IMG/VR virus record: IMGVR_UViG_3300027907_000331
Location: 1-21,422 of that record
Strand: one strand, 5' to 3'
DNA: 21,422 nucleotides
Source: a virus
Shown here: in pieces, positions 1-8,521 of the stretch
How the letters are laid out: each line of letters begins with the position of its first letter
Numbering within the stretch: the stretch's first letter is position 1
Made by a program: the position numbers and the translations under genes
The notes under the pieces: model-generated
Told to the model about the DNA's origin: nothing
The model's database searches: none
The model's input: the letters and a program-made list of their open reading frames with translations, nothing else

Positions 1-132
1 GACTCGTTGACGATATTGGCGTCGTGTGCTGGAGGTGGTAAACACCACCCAGGCCATGCAGGCATTGGATGATGACGAGCGATCTATGTTCAACATAGGT
101 CGTCAAGGCGACGCCAATATCGTCAACGAGTC
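1..132. repeat. 24-bp perfect inverted repeat at the window edge (arms 1-24 and 109-132)
   Basis: Bases 1-24 are the exact reverse complement of 109-132, with 84 bp between them. The second arm is normal BRO-N coding sequence (encoding DANIVNES). The first arm breaks the reading frame of the same gene with a stop at 8-10. The left arm therefore looks like a fold-back copy joined to the gene, by an assembly or sequencing artefact or by a real inverted junction. Confidence 0.9.
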
Positions 133-835
133 TGGTCTCTACACTTTAATCCTTCGCAGTCGTGACGCTGTAAAGAAAGGCAGCAAGCCTCATGCGTTTC
201 GCAAATGGGTTACCTCTGAAGTCCTCCCGGCCATCCGCAAGCAAGGTCACTACGAAGACTCCAAAGGTGTGATGACTCCGATGGTTGATGATCTACTTGG
301 CAAGGCGGGAGCTCTGCGACTGAGTAACGTCATGCGCTGCCGTGTTGCCAAGTTGGATGCCGAACATCAACGCAGTGCGACCGCCAAGTTGGCGTCAGCT
401 GTACATGCTTGCTTCGGTGTTCCTCGAATTGAGTTGATCCCGATCGCTCAATTCGATGCTGCCGCCAACTTCGTCGCAAGCTACGCGATTGAAGGCGAGT
501 ACATCGCTCGCGAACCAGCGTCCGACCGCCTGAGCATCCACTTCCCACTGGAAGAGCTCACTAACCGCCGGCCGGAAATGCTCGAAGATCGCGGCAATGG
601 CCGCGCATGGCTCGATGTCAGCATGCAGGACCTTTGCTCGCGGCCTCAGGATCTGTCGCTGTGCGAGAAGATCCTTTGCGAGCTGCGCGATGCGGGTTAC
701 GAAATCGATGGTGCTTGGTTTGAGGTCCGCAGCCTGCGCAACAGGCTGGGCCAACTGAATTCGTTCTTGATCGGGCTCGGCAACGCTGTGCAGCAACCGA
801 CTCGCTATGCAGTGGAATTGAGGGATGCAGCATGA
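26..835 (+). CDS. BRO-N family phage antirepressor-like protein, 5' end missing or disrupted
   Basis: The first ~75 codons match the BRO-N domain found in phage antirepressors and baculovirus BRO proteins: NTTQAMQAL near the start, then GLYTLILRS and FRKWVTSEVLPAIRKQGHY. BRO-N is a DNA-binding domain. The remaining ~190 residues, with an FGVPRIELIP stretch, are a C-terminal region I cannot name. Full-length members have another 25-35 residues before this point, so the GTG at 26 is probably an internal codon and not the true start. Upstream in the same frame there is a stop at 8-10, and bases 1-24 are an inverted copy of 109-132, so the natural 5' end is not present. The stop overlaps the next gene's ATG (832), giving a tightly coupled pair of antirepressor-type genes. 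An antirepressor would bind or displace a prophage repressor; that role is inferred from family only. Confidence 0.8.
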   Translation: MLEVVNTTQAMQALDDDERSMFNIGRQGDANIVNESGLYTLILRSRDAVKKGSKPHAFRKWVTSEVLPAIRKQGHYEDSKGVMTPMVDDLLGKAGALRLSNVMRCRVAKLDAEHQRSATAKLASAVHACFGVPRIELIPIAQFDAAANFVASYAIEGEYIAREPASDRLSIHFPLEELTNRRPEMLEDRGNGRAWLDVSMQDLCSRPQDLSLCEKILCELRDAGYEIDGAWFEVRSLRNRLGQLNSFLIGLGNAVQQPTRYAVELRDAA

Positions 836-1557
836 GCGCGCTGATGACGGTGCCATTTCACGGCGTGAATCTTTCATTGGTTGAGCACGACGGTCAGCCG
901 TATGTTCCGATGAAATCCATTGTTAACGGTATTGGCCTGGACTGGGCAACTCAACAGGCCAAGCTGAAGAATAACGAAGCTCGGTGGGGGTATAGGCTTA
1001 TCCCTATACCTTCGCAGGGTGGTGAGCAGGATGCTGGTTGCTTGCCGCTTCGAAAACTTCCAGGCTGGATGCAGTCAGTAAGTGTCGCAAAAGTCTCTGC
1101 GCTGGTACGTGATCGGCTGATTGAATACCAAAACGAGTGCGACGACGCCCTCTGGCAATACTGGAACGACGGGCATGCCGTAAATCCTCGCTCTCAGTTG
1201 CCAGCAGCAAATGATTCCGCTGTCGAGTTCGGCAAGCTGGCACTGGCGCATCTGCCCAACCTCGGCGACATCAGCAAGCAGGCGCTACTGAGTCACATCA
1301 GCGAACTGGCATTCGGTCAGAGGTTGATACCACTGCCCCGAGTGGAGGAAAGCTTGAAGCTGGCGGGTGAGGTTGGCGCATTGTTCGGGGTAAGTGCGCA
1401 AAAAATTGGTCGCCTTGCGAATCAGCATGGCCTTAAAACGGATCAATACGGCGAGCTTCGTCTCGACAAGTCGAAGTACAGCGATCGGCAGTGCGAGACC
1501 TTTTTCTACAACAGTGCAGCAGTCGACCGTTTCCGGGAGATTCTCAGCGAAGGTTGA
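832..1557 (+). CDS. Phage antirepressor with P22_AR_N domain
   Basis: 241 aa. Residues ~5-115 match the phage antirepressor N-terminal domain (P22_AR_N): VPFHGVNLSLVEHDGQPYVP, then GLDWATQQAKL, LPLRKLPGWM and a C-terminal QYWNDGHAVNPR stretch. The C-terminal part (about 130-241) resembles a small helical DNA-binding region (GVSAQKIGRLANQHGLKT has a helix-turn-helix look) followed by a basic end. The ATG overlaps the stop of the preceding BRO-N gene. In P22 and relatives Ant binds and inactivates the prophage repressor; the same activity here is inferred. Antirepressor genes inside tail operons are known in temperate phages, but two consecutive ones of different domain types are less common. 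A terminator-like hairpin follows at 1600-1620. Confidence 0.85.
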   Translation: MSALMTVPFHGVNLSLVEHDGQPYVPMKSIVNGIGLDWATQQAKLKNNEARWGYRLIPIPSQGGEQDAGCLPLRKLPGWMQSVSVAKVSALVRDRLIEYQNECDDALWQYWNDGHAVNPRSQLPAANDSAVEFGKLALAHLPNLGDISKQALLSHISELAFGQRLIPLPRVEESLKLAGEVGALFGVSAQKIGRLANQHGLKTDQYGELRLDKSKYSDRQCETFFYNSAAVDRFREILSEG

Positions 1558-1599
1558 GGCGCGACAGCCAGGGACGGCCTACCCCTGATCTACGAAGAA

Positions 1600-1620
1600 C
1601 CCCGTTCATGCGGGGCTTTC
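1600..1620 (+). terminator. Terminator-like hairpin after the antirepressor pair
   Basis: CCCCG (1600-1604) pairs with CGGGG (1611-1615) around the loop TTCATG, followed by CTTTC. The stem is short but perfect and the T-tract weak. It separates the antirepressor pair from the lipoprotein gene. Confidence 0.5.
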
Positions 1621-1674
1621 GTGTTGCTCCCTCGTTGGTGATAGAGTTTCGCCAAATCTCAATGAGGGAACGAC

Positions 1675-2022
1675 ATGAAATTGTTCGTAGGGGCTGTGGC
1701 TTTTGTGTTGCTGGCGGGGTGTACAACGCCTTCTGATTTGAAATCAGGTAGCCCCGTATTTTCTTCAGCGACAAAGAAGTCGCCCAAGCAATATGCGCTT
1801 TGCGTCTTACCAAAGTGGCAAGATTCGAACGCTGGTTCGACGATGACTGAGACTGAAGACGGTTATCGATTGGTTATGTCCAATCCTGGCGTTGGGCAGA
1901 CTGATGAACTCCTCGAAGTCGAAAAGACAACCACTGGCGCATCTGTCCGTCACTTCCAGCGCATCGCTTGGGTGCAGGTTGGTAGAGGCGATGTCTCAGA
2001 TGCGGTTAAAAAATGCATATGA
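1675..2022 (+). CDS. Small phage-encoded lipoprotein, possible superinfection-exclusion or conversion factor
   Basis: 115 aa. The N-terminus is a short signal peptide ending in the lipobox L-A-G-C, with the lipidated Cys at residue 16. Thr-Thr-Pro at +2 to +4 does not carry the inner-membrane Asp signal, so outer-membrane sorting is expected. Two further cysteines (C43 and C114) could form a disulfide in the periplasmic domain. A purine-rich RBS (GAGGGA) precedes the ATG. The gene has a hairpin on each side (1600-1620 and 2041-2061), the arrangement of a moron inserted between late genes. Lipoproteins beside tail tip genes in other temperate siphophages often block infection by related phages at the receptor, but I see no homology that proves this here. 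No convincing promoter was found upstream. Confidence 0.8.
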   Translation: MKLFVGAVAFVLLAGCTTPSDLKSGSPVFSSATKKSPKQYALCVLPKWQDSNAGSTMTETEDGYRLVMSNPGVGQTDELLEVEKTTTGASVRHFQRIAWVQVGRGDVSDAVKKCI

Positions 2023-2040
2023 GCAATCAGTAAAACAATG

Positions 2041-2061
2041 CCGCCCTCGGGCGGTTTTTTT
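2041..2061 (+). terminator. Rho-independent-type terminator between lipoprotein and tail gene I
   Basis: CCGCC (2041-2045) pairs with GGCGG (2050-2054) across a four-base loop, followed by seven T's. The RBS of gene I (GGAG, ~2069-2072) begins just 8 bases after the T-run. Confidence 0.75.
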
Positions 2062-2077
2062 ATGGGCGGGAGAAAAA

Positions 2078-2686
2078 ATGCCAATCGTCGCGATCGATTA
2101 TCAGCCACTCACAACAGTAAAACTCTATGGAGCCCTCAGGCAGTTTGGCCGGGAGTTCAGACTATCGGTCAGAACTCCCGCTGAGGCGATCAAGGCGCTT
2201 TGCGTCCAGATCCCAGGCTTTGAGCGTTTTATTTCCAATGCAAAATCTAGAGGCATTGAGTTCGCAGTCTTCCGTGGTTCGAAAAATCTGGAAGAGCAAG
2301 AGCTGGGTTACAGCGGAACCGGGGAAATTCGCATCGCTCCAGTAATTACTGGCAGTAAACGGGCCGGTTTGCTGCAGACAATCGTCGGTGTGGCAATGAT
2401 TGCTGCGTCATTCTTCGTGCCCGGCAGTACACCTGCAGCGGTAGCTGCGAGTGGGGCCATGCTCAGCGGTGGCATTGCGCTGACTGCTGGTGGCGTAATC
2501 CAAATGCTCAGCCCACAACCAAAGGGCCTGAAGACCAGCGCCGCACCCGAGAACACCCCCGGCTATGCCTTCGGCAGCGCGAAGAACACCACCGCATCCG
2601 GTAACCCCGTCCCGCTCTGTTACGGCAAGCGCCGGGTAGGCGGAGCAATCATCAGCGCCGCGATTTACGCCGAAGACCAGATGTAG
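2078..2686 (+). CDS. Tail tip assembly protein I (lambda gpI-like)
   Basis: 202 aa from ATG 2078. The frame is open upstream, but that extension would run back through the lipoprotein gene and the terminator, and a good RBS (GGGAG) sits 5-9 bp before 2078, so this start is chosen. It matches the lambda tail assembly protein I family: an N-terminal ubiquitin-like region with LYGALRQFGREF at ~17-28, a central glycine/alanine-rich hydrophobic hinge (about 97-148), and a C-terminal GNPVPLCYGKRRVGG motif that is typical of the family. gpI acts with gpJ, gpL and gpK in building the tail tip. The next gene is J, as in lambda, separated by a hairpin. Confidence 0.9.
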   Translation: MPIVAIDYQPLTTVKLYGALRQFGREFRLSVRTPAEAIKALCVQIPGFERFISNAKSRGIEFAVFRGSKNLEEQELGYSGTGEIRIAPVITGSKRAGLLQTIVGVAMIAASFFVPGSTPAAVAASGAMLSGGIALTAGGVIQMLSPQPKGLKTSAAPENTPGYAFGSAKNTTASGNPVPLCYGKRRVGGAIISAAIYAEDQM

Positions 2687-2706
2687 CCAAACCGTCGAAC
2701 ACGCAG

Positions 2707-2727
2707 CCGCCCATGAGGCGGTTTTTT
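2707..2727 (+). terminator. Terminator-like hairpin between tail genes I and J
   Basis: CCGCC (2707-2711) and GGCGG (2717-2721) flank the loop CATGA, followed by six T's. The J RBS (GCCTGGAGAAAAGC) follows directly. Nearly the same layout recurs at 2041-2078 and 10162-10201. Confidence 0.65.
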
Positions 2728-2744
2728 ATTGCCTGGAGAAAAGC

Positions 2745-5700
2745 ATGAGCGCAGCACAGCAGCTTGATATTTACGGCGCCAAGGGCGGATCGGATAAACC
2801 GAAGACGCCGATTGAGGCGCCCGACAGCCTGCGCTCAGTGGCCATGGCCAAGATCCTGATCGCGATGGGAGAGGGCGAGTTCGCTGGCAATCCAACCGCG
2901 CAGGACATCTACCTGGACAACACGCCGCTGCAAGATCCCCAAGGCAACATGAACTTCCCAAACGTGAAGTGGGAGTACCGCAACGGTTCTATTGAGCAAG
3001 GCTACATCCAAGGCATTCCGTCGGTAGAGAATGAAACTGCCCTGGGTATCGAGCTGCGCAGCGGCACGCCTTATGTGCGGGCTATCAGCAATACCGAACT
3101 GTCGGCCGTGCGCCTGCGTTTCGCCTGGCCTGCGCTGCAATCGGTTGATGCCAGCGGTAACGTGAACGGCTACCGGATCGAGTACAAGGTCGAGCTCGCC
3201 ACCGACGGCGGCGCCTATCAGCAAGTGCTGAGCGAGGCAGTGGACGGCAAGACCACCAGTACCTATGAACGCACGCGGCGCATCGATTTGCCGGCAGCTA
3301 CCAGTGGCTGGCTGATGCGTGTCACTCGCATCACGCCCAACCAGAACAACAACAAAATCGCCGACACCATGCAGATCGCCGGCTTCACCGAAGTCATCGA
3401 CGCCAAGCTTCGGTACCCAAACACTGCGCTGCTCTACATCGAATTCTCCGCCGAGCAGTTCCGCAGTATTCCGGCGGTTACTGTTGACACCAAGCTGAAG
3501 AAGATGTCGGTGCCGAGCAATTACAACCCGGAAACCCGGTCTTACACCGGCATCTGGGACGGCACGTTCAAGCAGGCGTGGACTGATAATGCGGCCTGGA
3601 TGACCTACGACATCACGACTTCCGACCGTTTTGGCCTGGGCCGTCGGATCAAGCCATGGATGGTCGACAAGTGGGAGCTGTACCGGATTGCTCAGTATTG
3701 CGATCAACTGGTACCGGACGGCAAGGGCGGGCAAGAGCCGCGCTTCATCTGCAACCTCAACCTGCAGGGCAAGGCTGACGCCTGGTCGCTGCTGCGCGAC
3801 ATCTCGGCGATTTATCGCGGCATGACCTACTGGGCACAGGGGCAGCTGTTCAGCTTTTCCGACATGCCGCGCGCGACCGACTTCGACTTTGCCTACACCC
3901 GGGCGAACGTCATCGACGGCAAGTTCACTTACTCGAGCGCTTCGGAGCGCACCCGGTACAGCCGAGCCCTGATCAGCTACGACAATCCAGCGAACAACTA
4001 CGACACGGACGTCACCGCCGTGACCGACGCCAAGCTTCAGCGGCGTTACGGCGACAACCCGCTGGAGGTCAGCGCGATAGGCTGTACCCGTGAGTCGGAG
4101 GCGCAGCGCCGCGGCAAGTGGGCGCTGCTGACAAACTCCAAGGATCGCGGGATTTCGTTCAAGGTTGGTTTGGATGGTCGCATCCCGCTGCCTGGGTACG
4201 TCATCCCGGTGGCCGACGAACTGTTGGCAGGGCGTGCGATTGGCGGGCGAATCTCCGCAGTTGCTGGTCGCACCATCACCCTAGACCGCGACACTCAAGC
4301 CAAGGCCGGCGACCGACTGATCCTGAACCTGCCCAATGGGAAGTGCGAAGGGCGCACCGTGCAGACCGTGGCAGGCCGAGTGGTGACCGTCACTGTCGCG
4401 TATTCGGTGGTACCGGAGCGCGAGCTGGTATGGGCGCTCGACGCTGACGATTTGGCGGTGCCGCTGTACCGGGTGACCAGCGTATCCCGTCCCGAGCCGG
4501 GCGTGTTTGAGATCTCGGCCGTTCAGTACGACCCGAGCAAGTTCGCGCACATCGACACCGGTGCCCGCCTGGAAGAGCGGCCCATCAGTGTGATTCCGAT
4601 CACCGTGGTACCGGCGCCGACCAGCGTCACCCTGACCGCAAGCTCAGTGGTCTCCCAAGGCATCGCCGTTGCTACCATGACGATCACCTGGCCGGCGGTG
4701 AACGGCGCGGTCGGGTATGACGTGGAGTGGCGCAAGGACAGTGGCAACTGGATCAAGCTGCAGCGCACCGGGATGACCAGTGTCGACGTGGTCGGTATCT
4801 ATGCTGGCGCCTATGTGGCCCGCGTCCGCGCGGTGAGTGCTTTCGACATTTCGTCGATCTGGCGCAACTCGATCCTGACCAACCTCAAGGGCAAATCGGG
4901 TCTGCCGCCGGCGGTGTCCTTTTTGACCGCGACACCGTTGTTATTCGGCATTGGCCTCAAGTGGGGTTTCCCGGCTGGCGCCGAGGACACCCAACGTACG
5001 GAGATCTGGTATGGCCCGGCCAACAATCTAGCCGCAGCTACCAAGCTGGCAGATCTGGCTTACCCGCAAAGCGACTACGCCATGCAGAGCCTGCTGGCGG
5101 GTGCCAAATTCTTCTTCTGGGCGCGCTTGGTGGACCGAACCGGGAACATCGGTCCATCCTATCCCGTCGGCAACGGGGTGATGGGCCAGGCCAGTGCAGA
5201 TGCTGGGCCGATCCTTGATCAGATAGCTGGCCAAATCAGCGAGACCGAGCTAGGCCAAACCCTGCTTGAGCGTATCGAGCTGATCGATGGCCCGCCAACG
5301 CTGGTCGGTTCTGTTGCGCAAAGGGTTGCGTCGGAAGCTGTGGCGCGCGCAGCTGCTGACCTGGTGAACGCTAATGCCATCAGCAAGGAAGTCACAGACC
5401 GGGCAGCCGCGGTGCTGTCCGAGGCACAAGCTCGGGTTGCTGAAGATCTGGCGAACGCCGGCAAAATCACCCAGGAAGCTACAGATCGGGCGGCTGCAGT
5501 TCTTGCCGAGGCTCAGGCGCGTGCCGCAGCAATAACTAGCGAGGCGAACACGCGCTCCTCGGCTGACTCAGCCCTAAGCACTCGCATCGATACGGTCACG
5601 GCATCCACTGGCAGCAATGCCGCAGCTATCCAGACCGAAATCACCGCTCGGACCGATGCCGACTCAGCACTCGGGACTCGCATCGACACCGTCGCGGCCG

Positions 5701-8201
5701 GTACAGCCAGTAATCTGGCGGCCATCGGTACCGAAATCACGGCCAGAACCAGCGCAGACAGCGCGCTGGGCACCCGCATTGATACAGTCGTGGCAACCGC
5801 AACCACTGACAGGAATAGTGCGAGCGCCGCAGTGACTGGCGAAGCCACGGTTCGAGCCAATGCTGACACGGCACTGGGCTCGCGCATCGACACGGTGTCG
5901 TCGACGCTGACCGGTAAGGCTGATGCCTCGGCCGTGACTGCGCTGACGACCCGAGTGACTGCAGCCGAGGGGGTGAATACCTCTCAAGGCACCGCAATCA
6001 CAGGCCTGCAAAACGCACTGCCAGGCAAGGCCGATGCCTCGGCGGTCAACAGCTTGACCACCCGTATGGAATCGGCAGAAGGAACGATCAGCAGCCAGGG
6101 TTCGGCGATCACCGGGCTGAACAACAGCCTGACGACCACCAACACCAACGTGACCGCTGCGCAAACCGCGGCGAACGCGGCGAACACCCTGGCTGGTGGC
6201 AAGGGCAAGGTGCTGGTGCAGACGGCGGCACCGGCGGCGGCCGATCAGCTGGTACAGAACCTGTGGATCGACATCACCGGCGGGGCGAACACGCCGAAGC
6301 GCTGGACCGGCTCGGCGTGGGCGGCAGTGACCGACAAGGTGGCGACCGATGCGGCGGCAGCGGCAGCCAACGCCCTGTCGGTGGCCAACACCAAGGCCGA
6401 CGCCTCGGCAGTCAGTGCATTGGATTCACGGGTGAGCAGCGCCGAAGGGGTGATTACTTCGCAGGGCAGTAGCCTGACCCGGATCGATAACACGCTGACG
6501 CGTGTGGGCGATAACTCGCCGACCAGTGTTTACCAAAGCCTGTTTAACGGGTTGGCCGTGGACACCTGGGCCAAAACAACCGCGGCCACAGGGGCCGTTG
6601 AATTGTTGTCGAATGTGGCGGGGAACATTAGCGGGGCCACCCTCACACTCGACATCCAGACGGCGGCGAACTGGTGGGGGGCGACCAATAAAAAGATTCG
6701 GTTTGATCCGAATCGGTTATACAAACTGTCGGTCCGTGTGCAGCAGGTGTCCGTCCGAGCTGGGACAGCCCCTCAGTTCTATGCAGGGCTAGACTGTTTC
6801 GCCGATGACGGAATTACCCGGATCAACACGAATGGTGCGAACTCGTCGAGCTCGTCGCATTACGTGGTGGCGTCGGCGAAAGTGTTGGCTGTGGGGGAAT
6901 GGACCGAGCTGGTCACGTATGTAAAAGGGCATACCACGGGTACTGGCGGATCGGGAGCGGGCACCGTTGCCAATCCGAAGGCGCTTAGGGTGGGTTCTCG
7001 TTACATCTCGCCGATGTTGATTGCCGGATACAACAACCTCGGCGGTGTGGTGGCGCTGGACTATTTCACCATTGAAGACGTCACGGATCAGGTGCAGATC
7101 GACGCGACCTCGGCCGCGTTGTCGTTGCTGGATTCGTCGGTGACACAGCAAGGCGCGACCCTGACCAGTCAGGGCAGCAGCATTACGTCGCTGTCCAACA
7201 GCCTGACCACCACCAACACTAACGTGACCGCCGCGCAAACCGCGGCGAATGCGGCGAACACCTTGGCCGGTGGCAAGGGCAAGGTGCTGGTGCAGACGGC
7301 GGCGCCGGCGGCGGCCGATCAGCTGGCGCAAAACCTGTGGATCGACATCACCGGCGGGGCCAACACACCGAAGCGCTGGACCGGTTCGGCGTGGGTGGCG
7401 GTGACCGACAAGGTGGCGACCGATGCGGCGGCGGCGGCAGCCAGCGCCTTATCCGTGGCCAACACCAAGGCCGATGCCTCGGCGGTCAGCAGCCTGACCA
7501 CTCGGGTCACCGCGACCGAGACCCAGATTACCGCCCAGGCGAACAAGCTGGATGGCATCTATGTTCAGGTCAATCCGGTGCTTGCGGGTGACGAGAGCGG
7601 CTATGCCGGTTCGACCGCCAGCTTTGTCGGCGTTTGGTCCGAGCAGTCGGCGCGGATTGAAGACGGTGTTGCGCTGGGTCAGCGAATCGATGACGTCACC
7701 GCTTCTGTTGGCGAGGTTAGTGCGGCAGTCCAGACAGAAACTACCGCGCGAGCGTCCACGGATGGCAAGCTCGGTACGATGTGGACCGTGAAAATGCAGG
7801 TCAATGCCCAAGGCCAGTATGTGGCGGCCGGTATCGGCCTGGGTATCGAGAACGGCCCGGCTGGCTTGCAAAGTACTTTCTTGGTCAGTGCGGATACGTT
7901 CGCCGTGGTCAATGGCATCAACGGCACGCTGTCTTCGCCGTTTGCCGTGACGGGCGGACAAGTGTTCATCCGTTCGGCCTTTATCCAAGACCTGTCGCTG
8001 TCGTTCGGCAAGATCAGCGACAACATTCAATCGGATAACTACGTGGCCAACAGCACGGGCTGGAAGCTGAGCAAGGCTGGCGGCATGGAATTGAACTCAA
8101 CGGTTGCTGGCCAAGGCCGGGTGCAGGTCACTAATCGGGCCGTAAAGGTCTGGGACGCTAACGGGGTGCTGCGGGTGCAGCTGGGGGATCTATCGGCATG
8201 A
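2745..8201 (+). CDS. Tail tip attachment / host-specificity protein J (lambda gpJ-like), enlarged
   Basis: 1818 aa, against 1132 for lambda gpJ. Residues ~1-620 are the conserved tip hub region: early KILIAMGEGEFAG, an LRFAWPAL segment, and Tyr/Trp-rich hub sequence. Two fibronectin-III-like domains follow (about 623-710 and 716-810). Residues ~850-1125 are an alanine/threonine-rich coiled-coil shaft with 32-36-residue repeats (TRIDTV...EITARTxADSALG, starting near nt 5581, 5677 and 5773) and KADASAVxxLTTR repeats. A 98-residue block at 1127-1224 is repeated at 1485-1582. Between the copies lies a ~230-residue beta-rich segment resembling a carbohydrate-binding module. The C-terminus (~1660-1818) is the central-straight-fibre type (GKISDNIQSDN, GWKLSKAGGMELNS). 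J sits at the tail tip and contacts the cell receptor. The RBS is GGAGAAAA. Confidence 0.95.
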   Translation: MSAAQQLDIYGAKGGSDKPKTPIEAPDSLRSVAMAKILIAMGEGEFAGNPTAQDIYLDNTPLQDPQGNMNFPNVKWEYRNGSIEQGYIQGIPSVENETALGIELRSGTPYVRAISNTELSAVRLRFAWPALQSVDASGNVNGYRIEYKVELATDGGAYQQVLSEAVDGKTTSTYERTRRIDLPAATSGWLMRVTRITPNQNNNKIADTMQIAGFTEVIDAKLRYPNTALLYIEFSAEQFRSIPAVTVDTKLKKMSVPSNYNPETRSYTGIWDGTFKQAWTDNAAWMTYDITTSDRFGLGRRIKPWMVDKWELYRIAQYCDQLVPDGKGGQEPRFICNLNLQGKADAWSLLRDISAIYRGMTYWAQGQLFSFSDMPRATDFDFAYTRANVIDGKFTYSSASERTRYSRALISYDNPANNYDTDVTAVTDAKLQRRYGDNPLEVSAIGCTRESEAQRRGKWALLTNSKDRGISFKVGLDGRIPLPGYVIPVADELLAGRAIGGRISAVAGRTITLDRDTQAKAGDRLILNLPNGKCEGRTVQTVAGRVVTVTVAYSVVPERELVWALDADDLAVPLYRVTSVSRPEPGVFEISAVQYDPSKFAHIDTGARLEERPISVIPITVVPAPTSVTLTASSVVSQGIAVATMTITWPAVNGAVGYDVEWRKDSGNWIKLQRTGMTSVDVVGIYAGAYVARVRAVSAFDISSIWRNSILTNLKGKSGLPPAVSFLTATPLLFGIGLKWGFPAGAEDTQRTEIWYGPANNLAAATKLADLAYPQSDYAMQSLLAGAKFFFWARLVDRTGNIGPSYPVGNGVMGQASADAGPILDQIAGQISETELGQTLLERIELIDGPPTLVGSVAQRVASEAVARAAADLVNANAISKEVTDRAAAVLSEAQARVAEDLANAGKITQEATDRAAAVLAEAQARAAAITSEANTRSSADSALSTRIDTVTASTGSNAAAIQTEITARTDADSALGTRIDTVAAGTASNLAAIGTEITARTSADSALGTRIDTVVATATTDRNSASAAVTGEATVRANADTALGSRIDTVSSTLTGKADASAVTALTTRVTAAEGVNTSQGTAITGLQNALPGKADASAVNSLTTRMESAEGTISSQGSAITGLNNSLTTTNTNVTAAQTAANAANTLAGGKGKVLVQTAAPAAADQLVQNLWIDITGGANTPKRWTGSAWAAVTDKVATDAAAAAANALSVANTKADASAVSALDSRVSSAEGVITSQGSSLTRIDNTLTRVGDNSPTSVYQSLFNGLAVDTWAKTTAATGAVELLSNVAGNISGATLTLDIQTAANWWGATNKKIRFDPNRLYKLSVRVQQVSVRAGTAPQFYAGLDCFADDGITRINTNGANSSSSSHYVVASAKVLAVGEWTELVTYVKGHTTGTGGSGAGTVANPKALRVGSRYISPMLIAGYNNLGGVVALDYFTIEDVTDQVQIDATSAALSLLDSSVTQQGATLTSQGSSITSLSNSLTTTNTNVTAAQTAANAANTLAGGKGKVLVQTAAPAAADQLAQNLWIDITGGANTPKRWTGSAWVAVTDKVATDAAAAAASALSVANTKADASAVSSLTTRVTATETQITAQANKLDGIYVQVNPVLAGDESGYAGSTASFVGVWSEQSARIEDGVALGQRIDDVTASVGEVSAAVQTETTARASTDGKLGTMWTVKMQVNAQGQYVAAGIGLGIENGPAGLQSTFLVSADTFAVVNGINGTLSSPFAVTGGQVFIRSAFIQDLSLSFGKISDNIQSDNYVANSTGWKLSKAGGMELNSTVAGQGRVQVTNRAVKVWDANGVLRVQLGDLSA
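6123..6415 (+). repeat. In-frame direct repeat in J, copy 1
   Basis: 293 bp that recur exactly 1074 bp (358 codons) downstream, with only scattered, mostly third-position differences. It encodes the NSLTTTNTNVTAAQ shaft, a small WIDITGGANTPKRWTGSAW domain and a KADASAV shaft segment. Confidence 0.9.
7197..7489 (+). repeat. In-frame direct repeat in J, copy 2
   Basis: Second copy of the 6123-6415 block, in the same frame. The copies bracket a putative receptor-binding insert (about nt 6510-7120), so recombination between them could delete, duplicate or swap that module without a frameshift. Confidence 0.9.
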
Positions 8202-8521
8202 GTTTCGGGATGAAGATATGGGGCGCTGATGGGGCGCTTCAGATGGATGAAAACGCATTCACCATGCGTGTGGTGATGTCGACACTGGTGACTTTTCCAG
8301 CGGCCGGCAAGGCGAATCAGGATTTTTCGGTGCCGGGTAGTGACGCAACAAACTCGGTGGCGATCGTGATTCCTGTGGGCCCCTATGACGAAGGCAGCGC
8401 TCGGCAGTTTGAAACTGAAATGCTGTCGGGAGTGGCGCGGGTGTACAACCACACGCGCACGTACGCCGCCAGCCTATCCACCAGCGGGACCATGCGTTTG
8501 ATGGTCATACGGTTTGCCTGA
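8198..8521 (+). CDS. Small phage tail-tip-associated protein
   Basis: 107 aa. The ATG overlaps the J stop codon (ATGA), so it is translationally coupled to J. The N-terminus MSFGMKIWGADGALQMDEN has the same plan as the next protein (MSYGLSFINNNNQVVIDSE): MS-aromatic-G, a short hydrophobic strand, then an Asp-rich turn. Both are predicted to be mostly beta strand with no membrane segment or signal peptide. Proteins with this N-terminal pattern lie directly after J in many lambda-like Pseudomonas prophages and are annotated only as phage tail proteins. A role at the tail tip or fibre is inferred from position. Confidence 0.75.
   Translation: MSFGMKIWGADGALQMDENAFTMRVVMSTLVTFPAAGKANQDFSVPGSDATNSVAIVIPVGPYDEGSARQFETEMLSGVARVYNHTRTYAASLSTSGTMRLMVIRFA

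Noticed and set aside
1892-2077. N-terminal extension of tail protein I
   Set aside because: The open frame overlaps the lipoprotein gene and a terminator, and the family start and RBS are at 2078.
5513-6164. Long minus-strand ORFs inside J
   Set aside because: They mirror the repetitive high-GC coding sequence of J, with no RBS or recognisable family.
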